Origin: Isoetes taiwanensis
Lineage: Eukaryota > Streptophyta > Lycopodiopsida > Isoetales > Isoetaceae
Direction: 5' to 3'
DNA: 64,000 bases
Assembly: GCA_021234155.1 (NCBI GenBank)
Contig: JAJEKV010000128.1
Coordinates: forward strand, 1,899,736 to 1,963,735
Numbering within the stretch: the stretch's first letter is position 1; every line of letters starts with the position of its first letter. The notes below the pieces were generated by a model. The model did no database searches. It had not been told where the DNA came from and saw nothing but the letters and a program-made list of their open reading frames with translations. This document shows, one piece after another, positions 1-12,560 of the stretch. The translations under genes were made by a program, and so were the position numbers.

Positions 1-469
1 GGTCTTCAAGCGCCCCTTTAAAATCGGGTCAACAGGGGCCAATTTGTCCCCAAAAAGATTTCACAAGGGCGAACAAGATGTGTGGAGAGGGAATATCCTA
101 TGAATTATGCGACGATCCAAAGGCCCAAAAAATAATATATGCTCTGGCAATAACACACTCATTTCCCCGAAATTGTTTTATAGCATTAAATCCTTTATCA
201 TAGCCCAAGGCATGTTGACATTTCCTATGTAAGCCGTTAAATATACCAGCCAATTCACACGTTGTTAAGATCTTACTCCCTTTAAAGTCTTTAAACATTG
301 CACACTTTCAAGAAGGGAGCATAAAGGGAAAGAAAAAGATTTCAAAGGGGTGGAAAAGATTTCGTATTTCGCATATTAATGCCAAAAACTGGCTAATGCC
401 TTTGAATTTCTTAGGGGGTCTTTTAGAGATCACATATCTCTAATGCATGAAATTTGATTCCCAGGGTAA
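1..469. other. No gene recognised
   Basis: I see no supported coding region or RNA gene here. The sequence has ordinary plant intergenic composition; a short open frame on the minus strand (98-298) shows no recognisable motif. Confidence 0.4.
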
Positions 470-2075
470 TGACGACGTTCTAAGTCTATTGGCAGAGCCA
501 AATCATGGTTTCGAAGAGGGGGAGTAGCCTGAATGTCGACAGGGTCTTCGATAGAGGACTTTTGGGGCAAGCTGCTTTCGGGAAGTTTTCAGGATCCATC
601 TTTTGGCGTCAACACCCTCCCTCTACGTCATGACACTGTGCAAGGTCCCTGCCAAATCTGACTAGGATCTGACCTCCGAAACATAAACCTTGTGAGTTGT
701 TAGGTTCTTCAAGGGTTTACGTTTTGGAGGCCGAGTTTTGGTCTTTTGCACTTGGGACATGGGCGAGAAGTTGTAGTTAGGAATGGAAGCAATATGATTT
801 GAAGGAGTTGTTTGTGATCGTTGTACTTAGAGTTGACCTTGACTAGACATTAGACTTGATCTTAGATTGAACTGAGAATAGAAATATTAGGACTGCTAGA
901 ATGAAGATAAATGATTATAGAATTGAATTGAGAAGGATTCGACACTACCAAATTATTAGTACCTGATTGGAGCGTAAGGCTGGATACTGATGGCTAGACA
1001 TGCCATCAGTCGGTTACTGGAAGAAGGTTTATAAGAACAAGGTTCATCTTTGTCGACCTTCCCTCGCATGTACTTCCAATCGTTTTAGTCAAAGTGGATA
1101 ACAAATTTTAGATTCAATAGGGATGTGGGATGTAACCCGCACATCTTTGCTACTACACATATTGCTTCCCCTAGTTGATCTTGACCAGACATTAGACTTG
1201 GTCTTAGATTGAATTGAGCATAGAAGCATTAGGACTGCTAGATTGAAGATAAATGATTATAGAGAAGCATTCGACTCTACATAATTATTATTACCAGATT
1301 GGAGCATAAGGTTGGACACTGATGTCTAGACATTAACGTCAGTCGGTTGCTGGAAGAAGGTTTACAAGCACAAGGTTCATCTCCTTCGAACTTTTCTTGC
1401 ATGTACTTCCAATTGTCATAGTCAAAACGGAAAACAAATTGCAAATCTGTTACATCCCCACCGGGATGTAACCCAGACATCCTTGCTACTGTAGAGGTTG
1501 CTTCTAGTTGATCTTAACTAGATGTTCGAATAGAAGCATTAGGATTGCTAGAATGAAGATAAATGATTATAGAGAAGCAAAACTAATTCCACTATAGAAT
1601 TGCTATTACTTGATCGGAACAAAAGGTTGGACACTGATGGCTAAACATGACGTCAGTTTGCTACTAGAAGAAGGTTTACAAGAACTCAGATTTATCTCCG
1701 TCGAATGTTTCTTGCATGTATTTCCAATCATTGTAGTCAAAGCAGAAAACAAACTGCAAATTCGTTACATCCCCACTGGAATGAACGGAAACACTTGTGG
1801 GCATGGGCACTCTGGTGCTTCTTGGAGAAAGAGTGGTCTTCTGCCCACGAAACTTGGTCCCCAAGGTAATCTCGATGTTATGTGTCCATTGGTAGAGCCA
1901 ATTTGTAGTTCCGGCATGGGGGAGTTGCCCTTCCATCGCTAGGGCCTTCGGGAGAGGACCTTTGGGGTAAGCTACTACTGGGAGGTTTTAGGGGTCCATA
2001 TTCTGGCATCAAAGCCCTCCCTCTATGTCATGACATGATGCAAGATCCTGGTTGAATCTAACATAGGCAAGGGTG
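470..2075. repeat. Diverged direct repeat pair flanking tandem units
   Basis: About 220 bp at 470-690 recurs in diverged form at about 1850-2075. Shared blocks include the run on 'ggcagagccaa', 'gaggacttttggggcaagct' and 'accctccctctacgtcatga'. The two copies are in the same orientation and enclose the tandem units at 826-1800. The arrangement resembles a decayed repeat cluster or retroelement relic, but I cannot assign a family. Confidence 0.55.
826..1800. repeat. Three diverged tandem units of about 335 bp
   Basis: Unit 1 (about 826-1168), unit 2 (1169-1502) and unit 3 (1503-1800) share blocks such as 'agaagcattaggactgctag', 'gaagataaatgattatag' and 'catgtacttccaat'. Unit 3 has lost part of its start. 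The open frames inside are short, differ between units and lie on both strands, so the units look non-coding. Confidence 0.7.
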
Positions 2076-2099
2076 CCAGAACACCTAACCCCCTTCCGG

Positions 2100-3130
2100 G
2101 TCGCCTGTGAACTCATGATGACTTAGAGCTATTTTCTCATGCACGGAGATTGCGTCTCCTTATGAATTTTTTTTTTCATGTGCCTACACTGTCATATTGC
2201 ATTTCTTATCAACAATCTACATTGTTTCAATGCATAATTTTTTACTTATGCATTTTCTTTCATTTATGCCTCATTATTTTGTAATTACTGCATGGTATGA
2301 AATAAAATTCTGTTCTTTTGTCAGATGGCTTAACAATAATGTTGTTAGCTGATTTTTTGGATTCGATAATAAATTTTTATAGTTAATTCTAATTTTCTGA
2401 GATTTCTCATGATAAGTATGATTTATGATTTTTATAATTAATTTAATTTTTTGATACTTAATTCTAATTTTTTGGAATTTCTTTTTTTTTTTTTTTGTCT
2501 CCAACGGTTAATTGAAATCCTTATGATTAATTTAGATTTGTAGTATTAATCTCATATTTGTTTATTAGTTAAATTCAGTTTTCCATTTTTTTTTATAAGT
2601 ATTTATCTTAATATGTACTAATTTTGCTCATTTATGCTATATTTTTTAAATTTGTTTTTTTAAATGTAAGTCATGCCTATTGAATGATGTCGCTTACATG
2701 GTACACCACGCATCGCTGCCCCTAGGCATTATGGGACATGCGCGTTTTTGCCATGTACGCGACGTTGTTTAACGACGTTGCTTATATGGCATCTTTGCCA
2801 CGCGTCACTGCCACTAGGCATGCACTGGCATGCGTGTAGCGTGGATGATGCTGGTCATGCTGGCCTAACTATCGCCACGTAGTCAATGTCGTTACTACAT
2901 GGCGCCGCGTTGGCTTTAACCAATGCCGGCCTTGCTGGCGTACCCATTGCCATGTTTATATAAAGTCCTTTAACGATCCGCAACGTTTCACGATGCTGCA
3001 ATTGTGACGAGTATCATTTAAAGACATTAAGGCATCGATATAGAGTTCGTTTAATGATGTTATGACGTCTTTAATCGACGTGTCAACGACATCCAGTCGT
3101 CGATATAGACGTCGCTATGGAAGACTGATT
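2100..3130. other. AT-rich filler, then GC-rich relic; no gene
   Basis: Positions 2160-2690 are AT-rich with a T-run at about 2481-2498. Positions 2695-3110 turn GC-rich with repeated words (acgacgt, gcatgc, ccacgc) and short internal similarities, such as 'tcgcttacatgg' against 'ttgcttatatgg'. No coding potential is visible. Confidence 0.4.
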
Positions 3131-3207
3131 TTGTAGTGGATGTCTCCATATAACCTAAAAGGTCACATTGGCCAGAGAAGCAAGAATGGGGCATGTGTCC
3201 GAAATCA

Positions 3208-3954
3208 TTATAACATCATGCCATTTGAGTTGAAAATATCTAGTTTCATAATAGGACATACCCAATGCCAAAACTCAATAATCTTAGGACAAAAAAGGAT
3301 ATGTTGGAGAGGTTCACTAGCATGGCATCCAAGAGGGCACTGATCTTCAGTGAAGATTGCTCTATGAACCGATTTCTCTTTGGTGTTGAGACCTCCTTGA
3401 AGAGCTGTCCAATTAAAAAATTGTATTCTTCTGGAGCATACCATTTTCCATGACTTTGATAGGAGAAGCTTAGCCACCACTCCATTCACCTGAAGCCTAG
3501 TTTCAGCTTTAAGAGGAGAGTCATCACAGAGAGCCTGATAGATTCTAGCTACAATATATTTCTCTTTGCCTGAACAAGACAATTTTTCCTTGGAATCATC
3601 AACCCCAAAGAAAAAATTAACAGTTTCCAGAACTTTTTTAAGGATCATTTTGTCTCCTTCTCCTAATCTTTGTACTACAAGTCTGAATTTAGTCCATGAA
3701 ATCCATGTACCGTTCTCCCATAGATGTCGTAATTTTAGAATCCCATGGGCTCTCCATTTCTTGAAGATGCGAGGGTGGACGAATGCCAAAGGGATGCCAT
3801 CCTTTTCCCATATACAAGTTTTCCGAAATATACTAAATCTTCTAGCCTCTTTAGGAATATCCAAGGGGGAACATATTGTTTGTACTTCCTTCCATGCGTG
3901 GAGAATTCTCCTCATCACTAGAGAAGGCCACCTTAAAGTTATAGAAAGAGGCAC
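3208..3954 (-). pseudogene. LINE ORF2 C-terminus, reverse-transcriptase zinc-binding region
   Basis: A 248-residue open frame lies on the minus strand. Its last third reads NWTALQGGLNTKEK, then C-P-L-G-C, then EPLQHILFCP and FWHWV. This is the C-x-x-x-C...H-x-x-x-C layout of the zf-RVT domain found at the C-terminus of plant L1-type ORF2 proteins. The preceding part (WISWTKFRLVVQRLGEGDK, ARIYQAL) fits the spacer between reverse transcriptase and zinc-binding region. The start is arbitrary because the upstream part is lost. It is a fragment of a reverse transcriptase, not a host gene. Confidence 0.8.
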
Positions 3955-5375
3955 CTAATTCATCCATTGGAAGAGATGGTTTACCTTAATTCTTGCATAG
4001 ATCAAACCCTTAACAAAAACCAAAGTATGAGATGTATCCCCTTGTAAAATTTGCCAGACAAATTTAGCCGCTAAGGCTTGAGCCTGCTTAAAAGGATATT
4101 TACAGCCTTTTTATCTCTGCACAACTCGGACCATGAAACATCAGCCATACCCCACATATGAATTTTTTAATGATGACCTGTATTTGGTTGTATACTCCTT
4201 TCTGGACTACAAGCACGAATGAGAAATATAAATGAGAGATCGCTAGTACAACATTAGCAACTATTACTCTCCTTGCACATATAAACCTCTAGCAGACCAC
4301 AACACAAAGTCTTTTTCTCAGTTCTAGAATACAAGGCCCTTTCATGGTTAAAACAAGCGGTGCCCTTAATGCTATTTTTTTACTAAGAAACCTAGTTTTG
4401 GCCTCTTCACCATTACGCCATGGCGCCATCTCCACTATATTAGATTGGAGTGCACCACTAGATATAATCTTAGGTATCCAATGTTCTTCCACTTGCCAGC
4501 TCCATCATCATCCTCGGAACGTTAAAGGTGTCATGTTGGAAAAGAGTTTTGACCTACATGGTTTGCGGATTGGGCTATGCAACCGAGGTTAACCATCTTT
4601 GCCGATGCTTACCGGGCAATCTTTCCGGATCCAAAGTTTTTTCATGCAACAATATCTCAATGGTCGTTTTTAGTCCATTGAGATATCGATGAATTGCTTT
4701 GGCCCAAGTGAATCACGGTCATTATCATGCACACATAAATCCCACCTTTCACCGGGGCCCAATCTTATTTGCTTGCTTCATTGTCACTAGGAATAATTGC
4801 TTGATAGCTATCAACAAAAATTCTCCGAGGTCCCTTGAAATGGTTTTAGACAATTGGACAATGAGCTCGGGTGATGGAGGACTAGAGAATTCGATGAAAG
4901 AAGCTTATAACAATATGTGTCTGTTGCCGATTAACAAAGTTATTGAAGATGAAAGCCATACTATTTCCAAAGGTTCATAAGAAGAGCAACTTTTTGAGAT
5001 AGTAGGAATCATTTTTGACCTTAGCATTCCATTCCACAACTTCTTTAATAACTTTGTACTAACCATCCACTAAGTGCATGATTTGGCATTATACATACTC
5101 CAGGTTCTAGATAAGCGTCGTCACAATTATTGTAAAGGCCCTCGAAAAATTTGTACATCATTATCTCGTTTTGTCTAAGTATCATCAGGAATTAAAGGTT
5201 TTTCCCTTGACATAAACCTTTACATTTGAAGGGTTTTTAATCCTAGTAGTAATGATTGTACTAGCCCATTGTATGGGTCCCATGACCTATTGGTCTCCGT
5301 GGACGTTAAAAAAAACTATTCTATTCTATTCTATTCCTTAGTTCTTTTAGAATAGGGGTCGAAAGGCCCTTCATG

Positions 5376-6120
5376 CTATCTGAAAAAGCAAGCGGCAAAC
5401 TTAAGAGTTTTCTTGTTTTCCGCGTATGGTGGGAACCCGTTATCCATTAATATTCCCATGGGGACAATGTCACTTTCCCTAATGATCAATGCATTTTGAA
5501 GCATAGCAAATTGAACACTTATTAGCATTGAGTCCAATACTAGATATAATCTCAAAATCAACCAATATCTCACGAAAAGATTGAAAGCTCCCATCATCGT
5601 ACCCGAGGAACATAAAGGTGTCATCCGCATATTGCATAATTGTAAGTTTCTCTTCTTGACCTACTAGTACCAAGCCACTGAGATCCACTTCCAAAACTTT
5701 GAGGTTAACCATCTTTGTGAGAAGGTTCACCATAATTTAAGGAGCAAGTAGGCAATCTTTCCTAAAAAAAGGGGACCAAAAGGTTCTTCATCTACCAAGA
5801 TTAATGCTGAGGCAAGTTTATTCAGTCCCATTGAGATATCGATGAATTGCTTATGGAATGCCATGTAACTCATCACTTCTCATAGACTATCCCATCTGAG
5901 AGAATCATAGGCCTTTCAAAAGGCCATCTTGTCCAGTACACCAGTGCATCTCTTCCCTAGCAGCTAGATAATTGTCTAGGATATGCCTACCTGGAACAAA
6001 AGCTGATTGCTCCCTTCTAATGATCCTGTTGAAGATAGGCTTTAGACAATTGGCAATTCCTTTCATAGCAATGGGTCGCCTCTCTCCAAGTGATTGAGGA
6101 CTAGAGACTATCGGAACCAA
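5376..6120 (-). pseudogene. LINE reverse transcriptase fragments with YADD motif
   Basis: The minus strand encodes SLGERRPIAMKGIANCLKPI followed by REQSAFVPGRHILDN (5905-6120), the RT motif-2 region of plant L1 elements. Further on, LTIMQYADDTFMFL (about 5600-5645) carries the catalytic YADD. The two pieces are in different frames. The part between them matches the second copy at 19.6-20.1 kb. In an intact element this would be the polymerase core. Here it is a relic. Confidence 0.8.
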
Positions 6121-6875
6121 AGTGATGAAACCTGCAGCTAGTGTAGGATGTAATATGCAAGAAGTCTAAGCCTCCCTAACAGCTTTAACAAAGTCGTAAC
6201 CAAGGGCATTCTTAAAACTCCACACTATTTTGTTTTCACATTATAAGAAGAGCAACTTATGTTGCATCCCATGTCAGCTACACCTTCACGCACATGGCAA
6301 CGTGGCGTGACTTCCATGCCGCTGCATCAAGATAGACAGATAATTAGAAACTTTAACAGTGCATATTGTACTAACAATACAATCCACTAAGTGATCATTA
6401 GAGGGTTTATTTATTTTTATAAAACATACATATACGGCACACACAAATATGATTTTTGTGGATTTCACACTATACATAATTGTAAAGGGGAAGTTGATAG
6501 AAGGAGAAAAATTTGTACATCTACGGGATGGGCTCGTTTGATCTATAAATGCAAAGAGGAATTATAGGTTCTGGGTTCTACATGGTTAGACATATTGCTA
6601 AACTATTACATTTGAAGAAAGTATCTATGCGAGAGGGGTATGTTTACCACTGACAAAAATGCTTGTATAGTATGGGATGGAAGCAAAATTTGTACACTAT
6701 GACGAAATGCAACATAAGTTGCCCTTTTTATATACATATATCACACATATATTTGCACAACACCTTGATTTCATATATCCTTCTATCCTCATCAAAACAG
6801 ATTCTGTAGTGTAACAAAGTATGTGACATACATAGCTCAGCATTCCTCTTTTTCATTGCCAACAAGAAGAACAAG
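5745..6875. repeat. Block A1 of a tandem duplication
   Basis: This stretch aligns along its whole length with 19630-20855 (A2). Shared signposts include 'ggttcttcatctaccaag', 'gctagtgtaggatgtaat', 'agaagagcaacttatgttgc' and 'catagctcagcattcctctt'. It contains L1 reverse transcriptase at its start and non-coding sequence afterwards. In the second copy A2 runs straight into B2. Here A1 and B1 are separated by a 6.1 kb insertion. Confidence 0.85.
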
Positions 6876-7449
6876 GTGCTGCGCACGAAGGGTTGCCCTC
6901 CATGGCCCGAGGGTGAAGTGGCTTAAATTAGATCCCGCTATCTGACCTGACAATATACACAAGACTAGTTATGTAGAATTCTGTGGAAATTGCCATGTTT
7001 ATAATATTTTTTGATCCATAATGTTGTGCAGTACCTGAGCTATTGCCCAACCAGCAATGTTCTTGTAAACTTAGACATGGTTCAATTCATCTTTCGTAAA
7101 TTTTCGAAGAAAAACCATTAACAAGACTTTTGATCACGTATTTCGTATTGCTTTGTTAAAGAACTATCTAGTTTTATTGGTTTCTTCTAGTAACATCCCT
7201 GGATATGGGTGCTCAATGGTTCCGTGGTGGTGGTGCTCGATGGTCAATTGATTTTATTCTTCAAACGATTTTTGTTCCAGTAATGAATAGGTTCGTGTGG
7301 TATCCACAAGTTCAAAGCATATTACAAGGTTGTGCTCATTTCTTGCTAGATGTTGAGGCCCATTTGAGATGGTTGCTTTACACCTAAGAGAGACCATTCC
7401 CTTATGCGGAAGCTTTAAAAGCGTTCTTTATTATGGCACACATCGGTAA

Positions 7450-7635
7450 TTTAGTTCTGATAAGAATTGTTCCTCTTGTAGGTTCCACAAGGCGAAATAA
7501 GCAACTTATAAGTGTGCTCTTCCCACTTCCTGTCCGTCCAACAATTCCAATTCTTTGCCCACCATGAAAAGTGCATGTGATGCCCTTGAGAATTAATGGA
7601 GCTGTTTCTCGATATCGAACCTATATTATAAGCAT
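7450..7635 (-). pseudogene. ABCC NBD2 exon with intact Walker A
   Basis: One minus-strand frame reads [15 protein letters not shown], then [18 protein letters not shown], then [22 protein letters not shown] is an intact Walker A (P-loop), and the neighbouring residues match the ABCC NBD2 signature. A likely acceptor (ataatatag) precedes it at about 7630. The following exons that should hold the D-loop, ABC signature and Walker B were not found between 6.9 and 7.4 kb, so the transporter ends here. Confidence 0.8.
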
Positions 7636-10049
7636 GAAATATCACGTTATTATCAGTGTCTTTATAGTATGAAAAGGAAAGTACCAATATAATTTCCACT
7701 AATCATTTAGATCATGCTCCAGATACATAACCATCCTCCAATATCTATTCTTTGAGGCCATTGAGTTCACAGCTTCTACATCAACACTGGATCTTTTCAG
7801 TTAATCTAATAGAGTATGAAAAGAAATGAAAATTTATTAGTTCGGGTGGTTTGATGATGACTCTAAGTTGAGGGAACAAACCCACGGCGTAACCATTTTC
7901 GACATGATAACAATTTAAAGAGAAACATGAATTGAGCTCATGACAATAATTGCCCCTCCCTCATTGGAAATGCCGGATGTCTGCGGATGAACATTGGTAA
8001 ATCATGTCACATGTTATACGGTATATCTCAATCTTGAACTTGAGCCTTGGTTTCAATAACTAGTAGAGATTATATACTGCGGATTTTGCCGAGATCCACC
8101 GTGCCTTTATAAGGCCATGTACCGGCCGGTTCAGCATCAATTATAGCAGGTGCTTCTTGAGGGCGGATGCATGTGCTGGTATATCCGTTCTCGACACCCG
8201 TATTTTTGCGGCAAATGTTAACCCTTTGAAGTAAGAAAATGCGTGTGCCATTTAGCGAGAGGGCATAAGATAGGGAGAGCCCGGCAAGCCCTTCAAAATT
8301 GTTAAGAGTTAAAACATTTGAAATAGAACAATAAAGATGGTAGAAAAATAAATACTTTATTTGCCTTACGCAGGGATCACGCTCCCAGTTGCGAGAACCA
8401 CAAGCAGTCTTTGCGGCGGAATAATCTAACAGTTCAGAGAATTCAACGAAGTGCCACCCACTCATAAAAGGCGTGAAAGTGTGAAGATTCGGAACCGTCA
8501 ATGTCCACAACTCTTAAAGCCTTAGCACAAATATATTCTTGCTTTTCAAAGCCGGATTGTTGTCGCGGCGGTATTTCATTAGCATAATTTACAATTGGTG
8601 CTTTTGTGATGCCATTGATTCTCATCAATTCACCGGCGGACTTTGCATAGTAGACACGCCATGCAAAGCTTAATTGTGGCTGAATTTCTCCACACTTTAT
8701 GGTAAGGTTAAAAATGACTACTGCCCGGTGTTCTCTGGAAGTTAATCCTGCCCGACCGCGTTATAGCTACTTATTTGTATCTAAAAGGCAATTATGAAGA
8801 GACAAATATATAAAGACTATTCAAGAAAGTGAACTTTTAGCGAGTTTTTAGACTAGACATATTTGACCTCCTTTGCTTGGATAAAAGAGTATTAACATTA
8901 GTAGCCATGTACTTTGTAGCCAATAAGCAACACCAATCATCGAATGCCAATCACTAACACTTGCCACGTCACAATCGACATTGCAATGGAATAGTAAAGA
9001 ACATCAAATAGTCCTGCAAATACAAATGCAAGGCATCTGGAATATCTATATCAATATGCTCATGTCTAATGAAGCACGAAAATCACATCCATTTGTCAAT
9101 AATATAACAATTCTATATTCTAGCATCATGGACATTAAATGAAAAATAACATGCAGGCTTAGGATTACGCCAATAGGTGTAGAATCAAATGGAACATAGG
9201 TGCTTGAACAAAGAATCCATAAAGCCCGATGTGAAAGCCTTTGATGCTTTGAGACCAAAGGGATTTATCACGATTTACCGCATGTAGACCAACCCTCAGA
9301 ACTTAAAGAAATCAACTGGATAAACAATTACTAACATGCTTGGACTTATTCTTGAGTTGAAACTTAGATTGGCCAACCAAAGTTGCTATTTGTCACGCCC
9401 AATTACAAATATGATTTGTCTTTGCCAAAGCTAGAGTAAAAACTACCTCCCCCTTGCTTATTAAGTACATAACTTTCATGGTGGTCGATGCCAAGTTACC
9501 CACTTCTTTTTCCTCATCCTTTGTTAATTGACTAACATCAAGCTGTCGTATTGTGCACTTTCTTGGACATGCCTTATACGCATCATAAAAGGCATCCGTT
9601 GGCTTTAAATTATTTTTCGGTCAAAGATGCATGCCCCATTGCATCATTATGTGCATTCGGAAATGTCACAAACATATTGCCGGCCGTCAACAACTCATCA
9701 TATTTGCCAACTTTGTTTAATTTCTCCGGCTTCCATCACCTAGAATTCAAATAGATAAGTTCGGGATGTTCATGCGGGACATTGTTCTTCAAAATTAAAA
9801 TTTACCGAAAGGTGTTGTTTAGGTACATCTAAGGTTGTCAAAGCTTGGCACTTCTTTTTGTGACTTAATGTAGTTTTATCTTTCTAGATTGATCGGCATA
9901 GTTCATGACAACTATAACTCAAAGCGTGTCTTTGCCATTATGGTTTGACAACAAAGTCAACTCACCTCGGTTTATAAGTATGAATCAATCTATGTTTAAT
10001 CGACATGTCAAGACATGAATATAAATATCATCGACACTTACCAGAATTT

Positions 10050-10650
10050 TGTGTGCGCCTCCGTCAAAAACTCCACGATGTGTCACTAAGATGGCGGTTT
10101 TTGTCAATAGCATTCTGAGAAAATGCATTTTACGCGAGTACAAAGGTCAAGTAAATCACTGGCCCTTTGACATGTAACCTTAATGTAGAAGATGTCGGGA
10201 TACCTTGAACAACAAAGCGGCGGTTTGAGCATCCCGACCTTTGAAGGGATCATCCGGTATATAAATATCGAGTCACTATACAAAGCCGCGAGCTAGTTGT
10301 AGCCGTTATACGCCCACTAAATTAAGCGCTTTTTGTCCAATTCGATTAAGATCCCCATGAGTAAAGGCAACTAAGTCTTCCTTAAGTGCACATCCTTCGG
10401 GACTTTCTCATAGCAAGAGGCATGCATAGGATTCCCAAACAAACTATTTTTCACGGGCGTGCCACTTTGTATCCGGGCTACTTGCCCAACATAGGCTATG
10501 CTTCCATGCACATCACCTGCAATAATGTAATGAAGTTGAAACAAAAAGTTTGATATAGCAATCACAAGCGACATAACACTCCATGGGAATCACACTACGG
10601 ATCACGAAACTTTTGGCACTTCTCCTAGGATGGAATCGAAGTGTCGACTT
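10050..10650 (-). pseudogene. ABCC NBD1 region with broken P-loop and ABC signature
   Basis: SILGEVPKVS (about 10630-10600) is followed, after a likely intron ending in 'attattgcag', by GDVHGSIAYVGQVARIQSGT and NSLFGNPM. Next come HGDLNRIGQKALNL, LQLARG, a DDPF element and AQTAALLF (10370-10210). Then come AILVTHR and an EFLTEAH-like stretch (about 10100). The Walker A just upstream has lost about two bases. The LSGGQ signature reads LVGV followed by a stop. Both ATP-binding elements are therefore non-functional as read. The order of motifs leaves little doubt about the ABCC identity. Confidence 0.75.
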
Positions 10651-11599
10651 ACGAACCAAGCTGAACATATGGCAACAAATTCTTAGGTGCTTCGATTAGG
10701 TTTATGTTTTCTAGTGAATTTTTTGGTGCTGCGGGGATCCCAAGAAAAAACACGCATCTACATGAGCTGCATAATCGGATGTTTCCCTAAATTTTGTTTA
10801 GAGCATCCTCCTCTAGCTCTTACGCATGTAAGAAACTTTTTTAAGCGTGCGGTGCAACTTTGAGCTTGTATCATTGCCGAAAGCACATCACGGAACATTA
10901 CGCACGAGCTCTGAATGACCGCGGAATGTTGTAGAAGCATTGAATAGGACTGTGGCGGTGAGATGAATATTGAATATGATACGACCAAAAACTATTGATC
11001 TTTGTCAAAATAGGTGACATCAATAGAAAGAGACTTCCATATACCCACATGTCCTTGATTAGCTACCCATTTGAGTTCAACTGCCAAAGGACTCTATGGT
11101 TGACTTGAACTTACTTTCCCATGCACTGCGACTTTACAATTTTCATCTTTGTTAAAAATGGTAGTTGAAGTTGCATCTTGATTCTTCATAAGACTAGCTT
11201 GAAACTTTTGTTGTGCCCTTGCAAGCGGTGCTTGTATTAATGCGATTCACGATGATAACTAGCGGACCGGTAAAAGCAGACCCATCCCACAATAAAAATA
11301 AAGTAATAGCGCAATTATAATTTGCGAGGGGGTGCTACCAAATTTGATGAAACCACCATGGAAATTCTCCTAGCTGATTGATGTCCTAACTGAAATATAG
11401 CTCACAATGTCCCCTCTGAATGGCTTTGCCTTGATAAACTGATAAGAGCAACTCCTTACGATATATGGCTGCAGCAAGAGCTGGTGCGATTTGTAGACCA
11501 ATTCTTCTAAGCCCAAAGAACCCTTTGCCTTTGTAATGCGGCTCTCAAATACCTTGTTGAAAATAGGCCTCTGCATGTCCACGTCCGGTCCTCGATTCG

Positions 11600-12560
11600 T
11601 GCCTCGCCAGCGCGGTCGTGCCTCTTAGCGCGATCCGCCTCTCGAGGCATATATATATTAATGCTACGGTTGGGGCTGTTCCAAGCCAGACCCATTTCAT
11701 CTATTCATATCCATTCTTCTGGCGTAGATCTACGATTTTCTACATGGTATCGAGCCTTGGGCCTAATCTCGAGAAAGCGATCATTGAGAGACACGTGAAG
11801 CAAACTCCGCACCCAAGTTTTAAAGGTTTCGGTGGGAGCATCGATTTGGGCTTTCTCTACAAAGCAACCAATTTCTGGAAGAATCGATGGATTACGGATA
11901 GATTAAACATGGCTGCTCCCTCCATTCTTGAAGATCATCAAACAAGCGGAATTAAGGTAATTTTTGATGTATTGTTGAGAGTTTCTTTAAGCATCTACGG
12001 GCGAATGGAAGGGCGTGAGCAAACTGGCGTATTAAGGGCTGGGTAAATCATCACGTGTGCAAACTAATCTACATTGCAAAATTCATGGCTTTATCACTGC
12101 AACCTACCGGTGCTATGCTGATGAAGCATCCGGAAGTTTGATGGCGAAAGGTTTTATATTTGGAAGATGGAGTTAATTCTTTATTGTTAGAAAGGGATCT
12201 TCTTAAAATTGTAGATGGGTGAACCAAGACCGGCCGATGCGGATCTTTGCATCTAAGTGGGGCGTGAGATGCGAGCCACGAGCTTTTATTGACAATGTCT
12301 CGATGATAATTTGGCACCTTTGTTCTATCCTATCATCTTGCTCAATCTATGTGGGCATTTTCTTGAAAGCATATATGGAGACAAGGGAAATCCACAATGG
12401 TCTTTCTCTTTGATAAACTATTGGATTTAAGGCTCATTGGAACAAGCTGTTGTGCAATATGTGAATATAATGCATTGCAACAATGACTAGCCCATAGTGG
12501 GTCTCAATAGGAGATGATGAAGGAGTAGCCGTACTTAGATGGGAAAAAACGAGAAACAAA
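11600..12560 (+). mobile_element. Copia retrotransposon fragment: LTR end, primer-binding site, gag remains
   Basis: The + strand has 'tctaca' followed by tggtatcgagcc (11745-11756). This matches the initiator-Met-tRNA primer-binding site usual in plant Copia elements, with one base missing. Downstream, pieces resembling the Gag UBN2 region appear in shifting frames: DGERFYIWKMEL then LLERDLLKIVDG (about 12150-12210), and near 12370 YGDKG and a FLFDKLLDLRLIGTS-like stretch. The fragment lies against the upstream limit of the ABCC homology and probably truncated that gene. No protease, integrase or second LTR is visible. Confidence 0.65.
11745..11756 (+). promoter_or_regulatory. Copia tRNA primer-binding site
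   Basis: tggtatcgagcc follows the LTR end (...ttctaca). It differs from the common TGGTATCAGAGCC by lack of one base. Confidence 0.6.

Larger units (their letters stand above)
3150..6200 (-). mobile_element. Broken L1-type LINE, minus strand
   Basis: Read on the minus strand, pieces of a plant L1-type ORF2 occur in the expected order. Reverse transcriptase N-terminal part is at 6120-5905, the YADD block at 5733-5479, and the C-terminal zinc-binding part at 3954-3208. The stretch 4000-5370 holds a second, more diverged copy of part of the same region: the 'cattgagatatcgatgaatt' block recurs at about 4676 and 5829. At least two LINE insertions are therefore stacked here. No long frame survives, so the element is dead. 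Ends are not resolved. Confidence 0.75.
7440..11590 (-). pseudogene. ABCC-type (MRP) ABC transporter, many-exon relic
   Basis: ABCC proteins are full ABC transporters (TMD1-NBD1-TMD2-NBD2) that move conjugates and other organic anions out of the cytosol. Exon-like pieces occur in the right order on the minus strand. TMD1: IGLQIAPALAAAIYRKEL then GDIVSYISV (about 11540-11390), PLARAQQKFQASLM (about 11230-11180), and RDVLSAMIQAQ with KKFL (about 10900-10820). NBD1 follows at 10650-10050. TMD2: FDSTPIGVILS (about 9200) and LDMSIL (about 9060), AWRVYYAKSAGELMRINGIT (about 8690-8610), GLAGLSLSYALSLNGT (about 8290-8240). Then AEPAGTWPYKGTVDLGKI and NBD2. Nearly every piece has 1-3 nt indels or stops. 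The N-terminal TMD0 and the part after the NBD2 P-loop were not found. It is most likely a truncated pseudogene; consensus errors could inflate the damage. Confidence 0.8.

Noticed and set aside
7205-7387. Short plus-strand frame as a gene
   Set aside because: No recognised domain and it lies at the end of the ABCC relic; chance frame more likely.
8070-8628. Two separate small genes with overlapping frames
   Set aside because: In splice and frame context they are successive exon pieces of one ABCC transporter, broken by indels.
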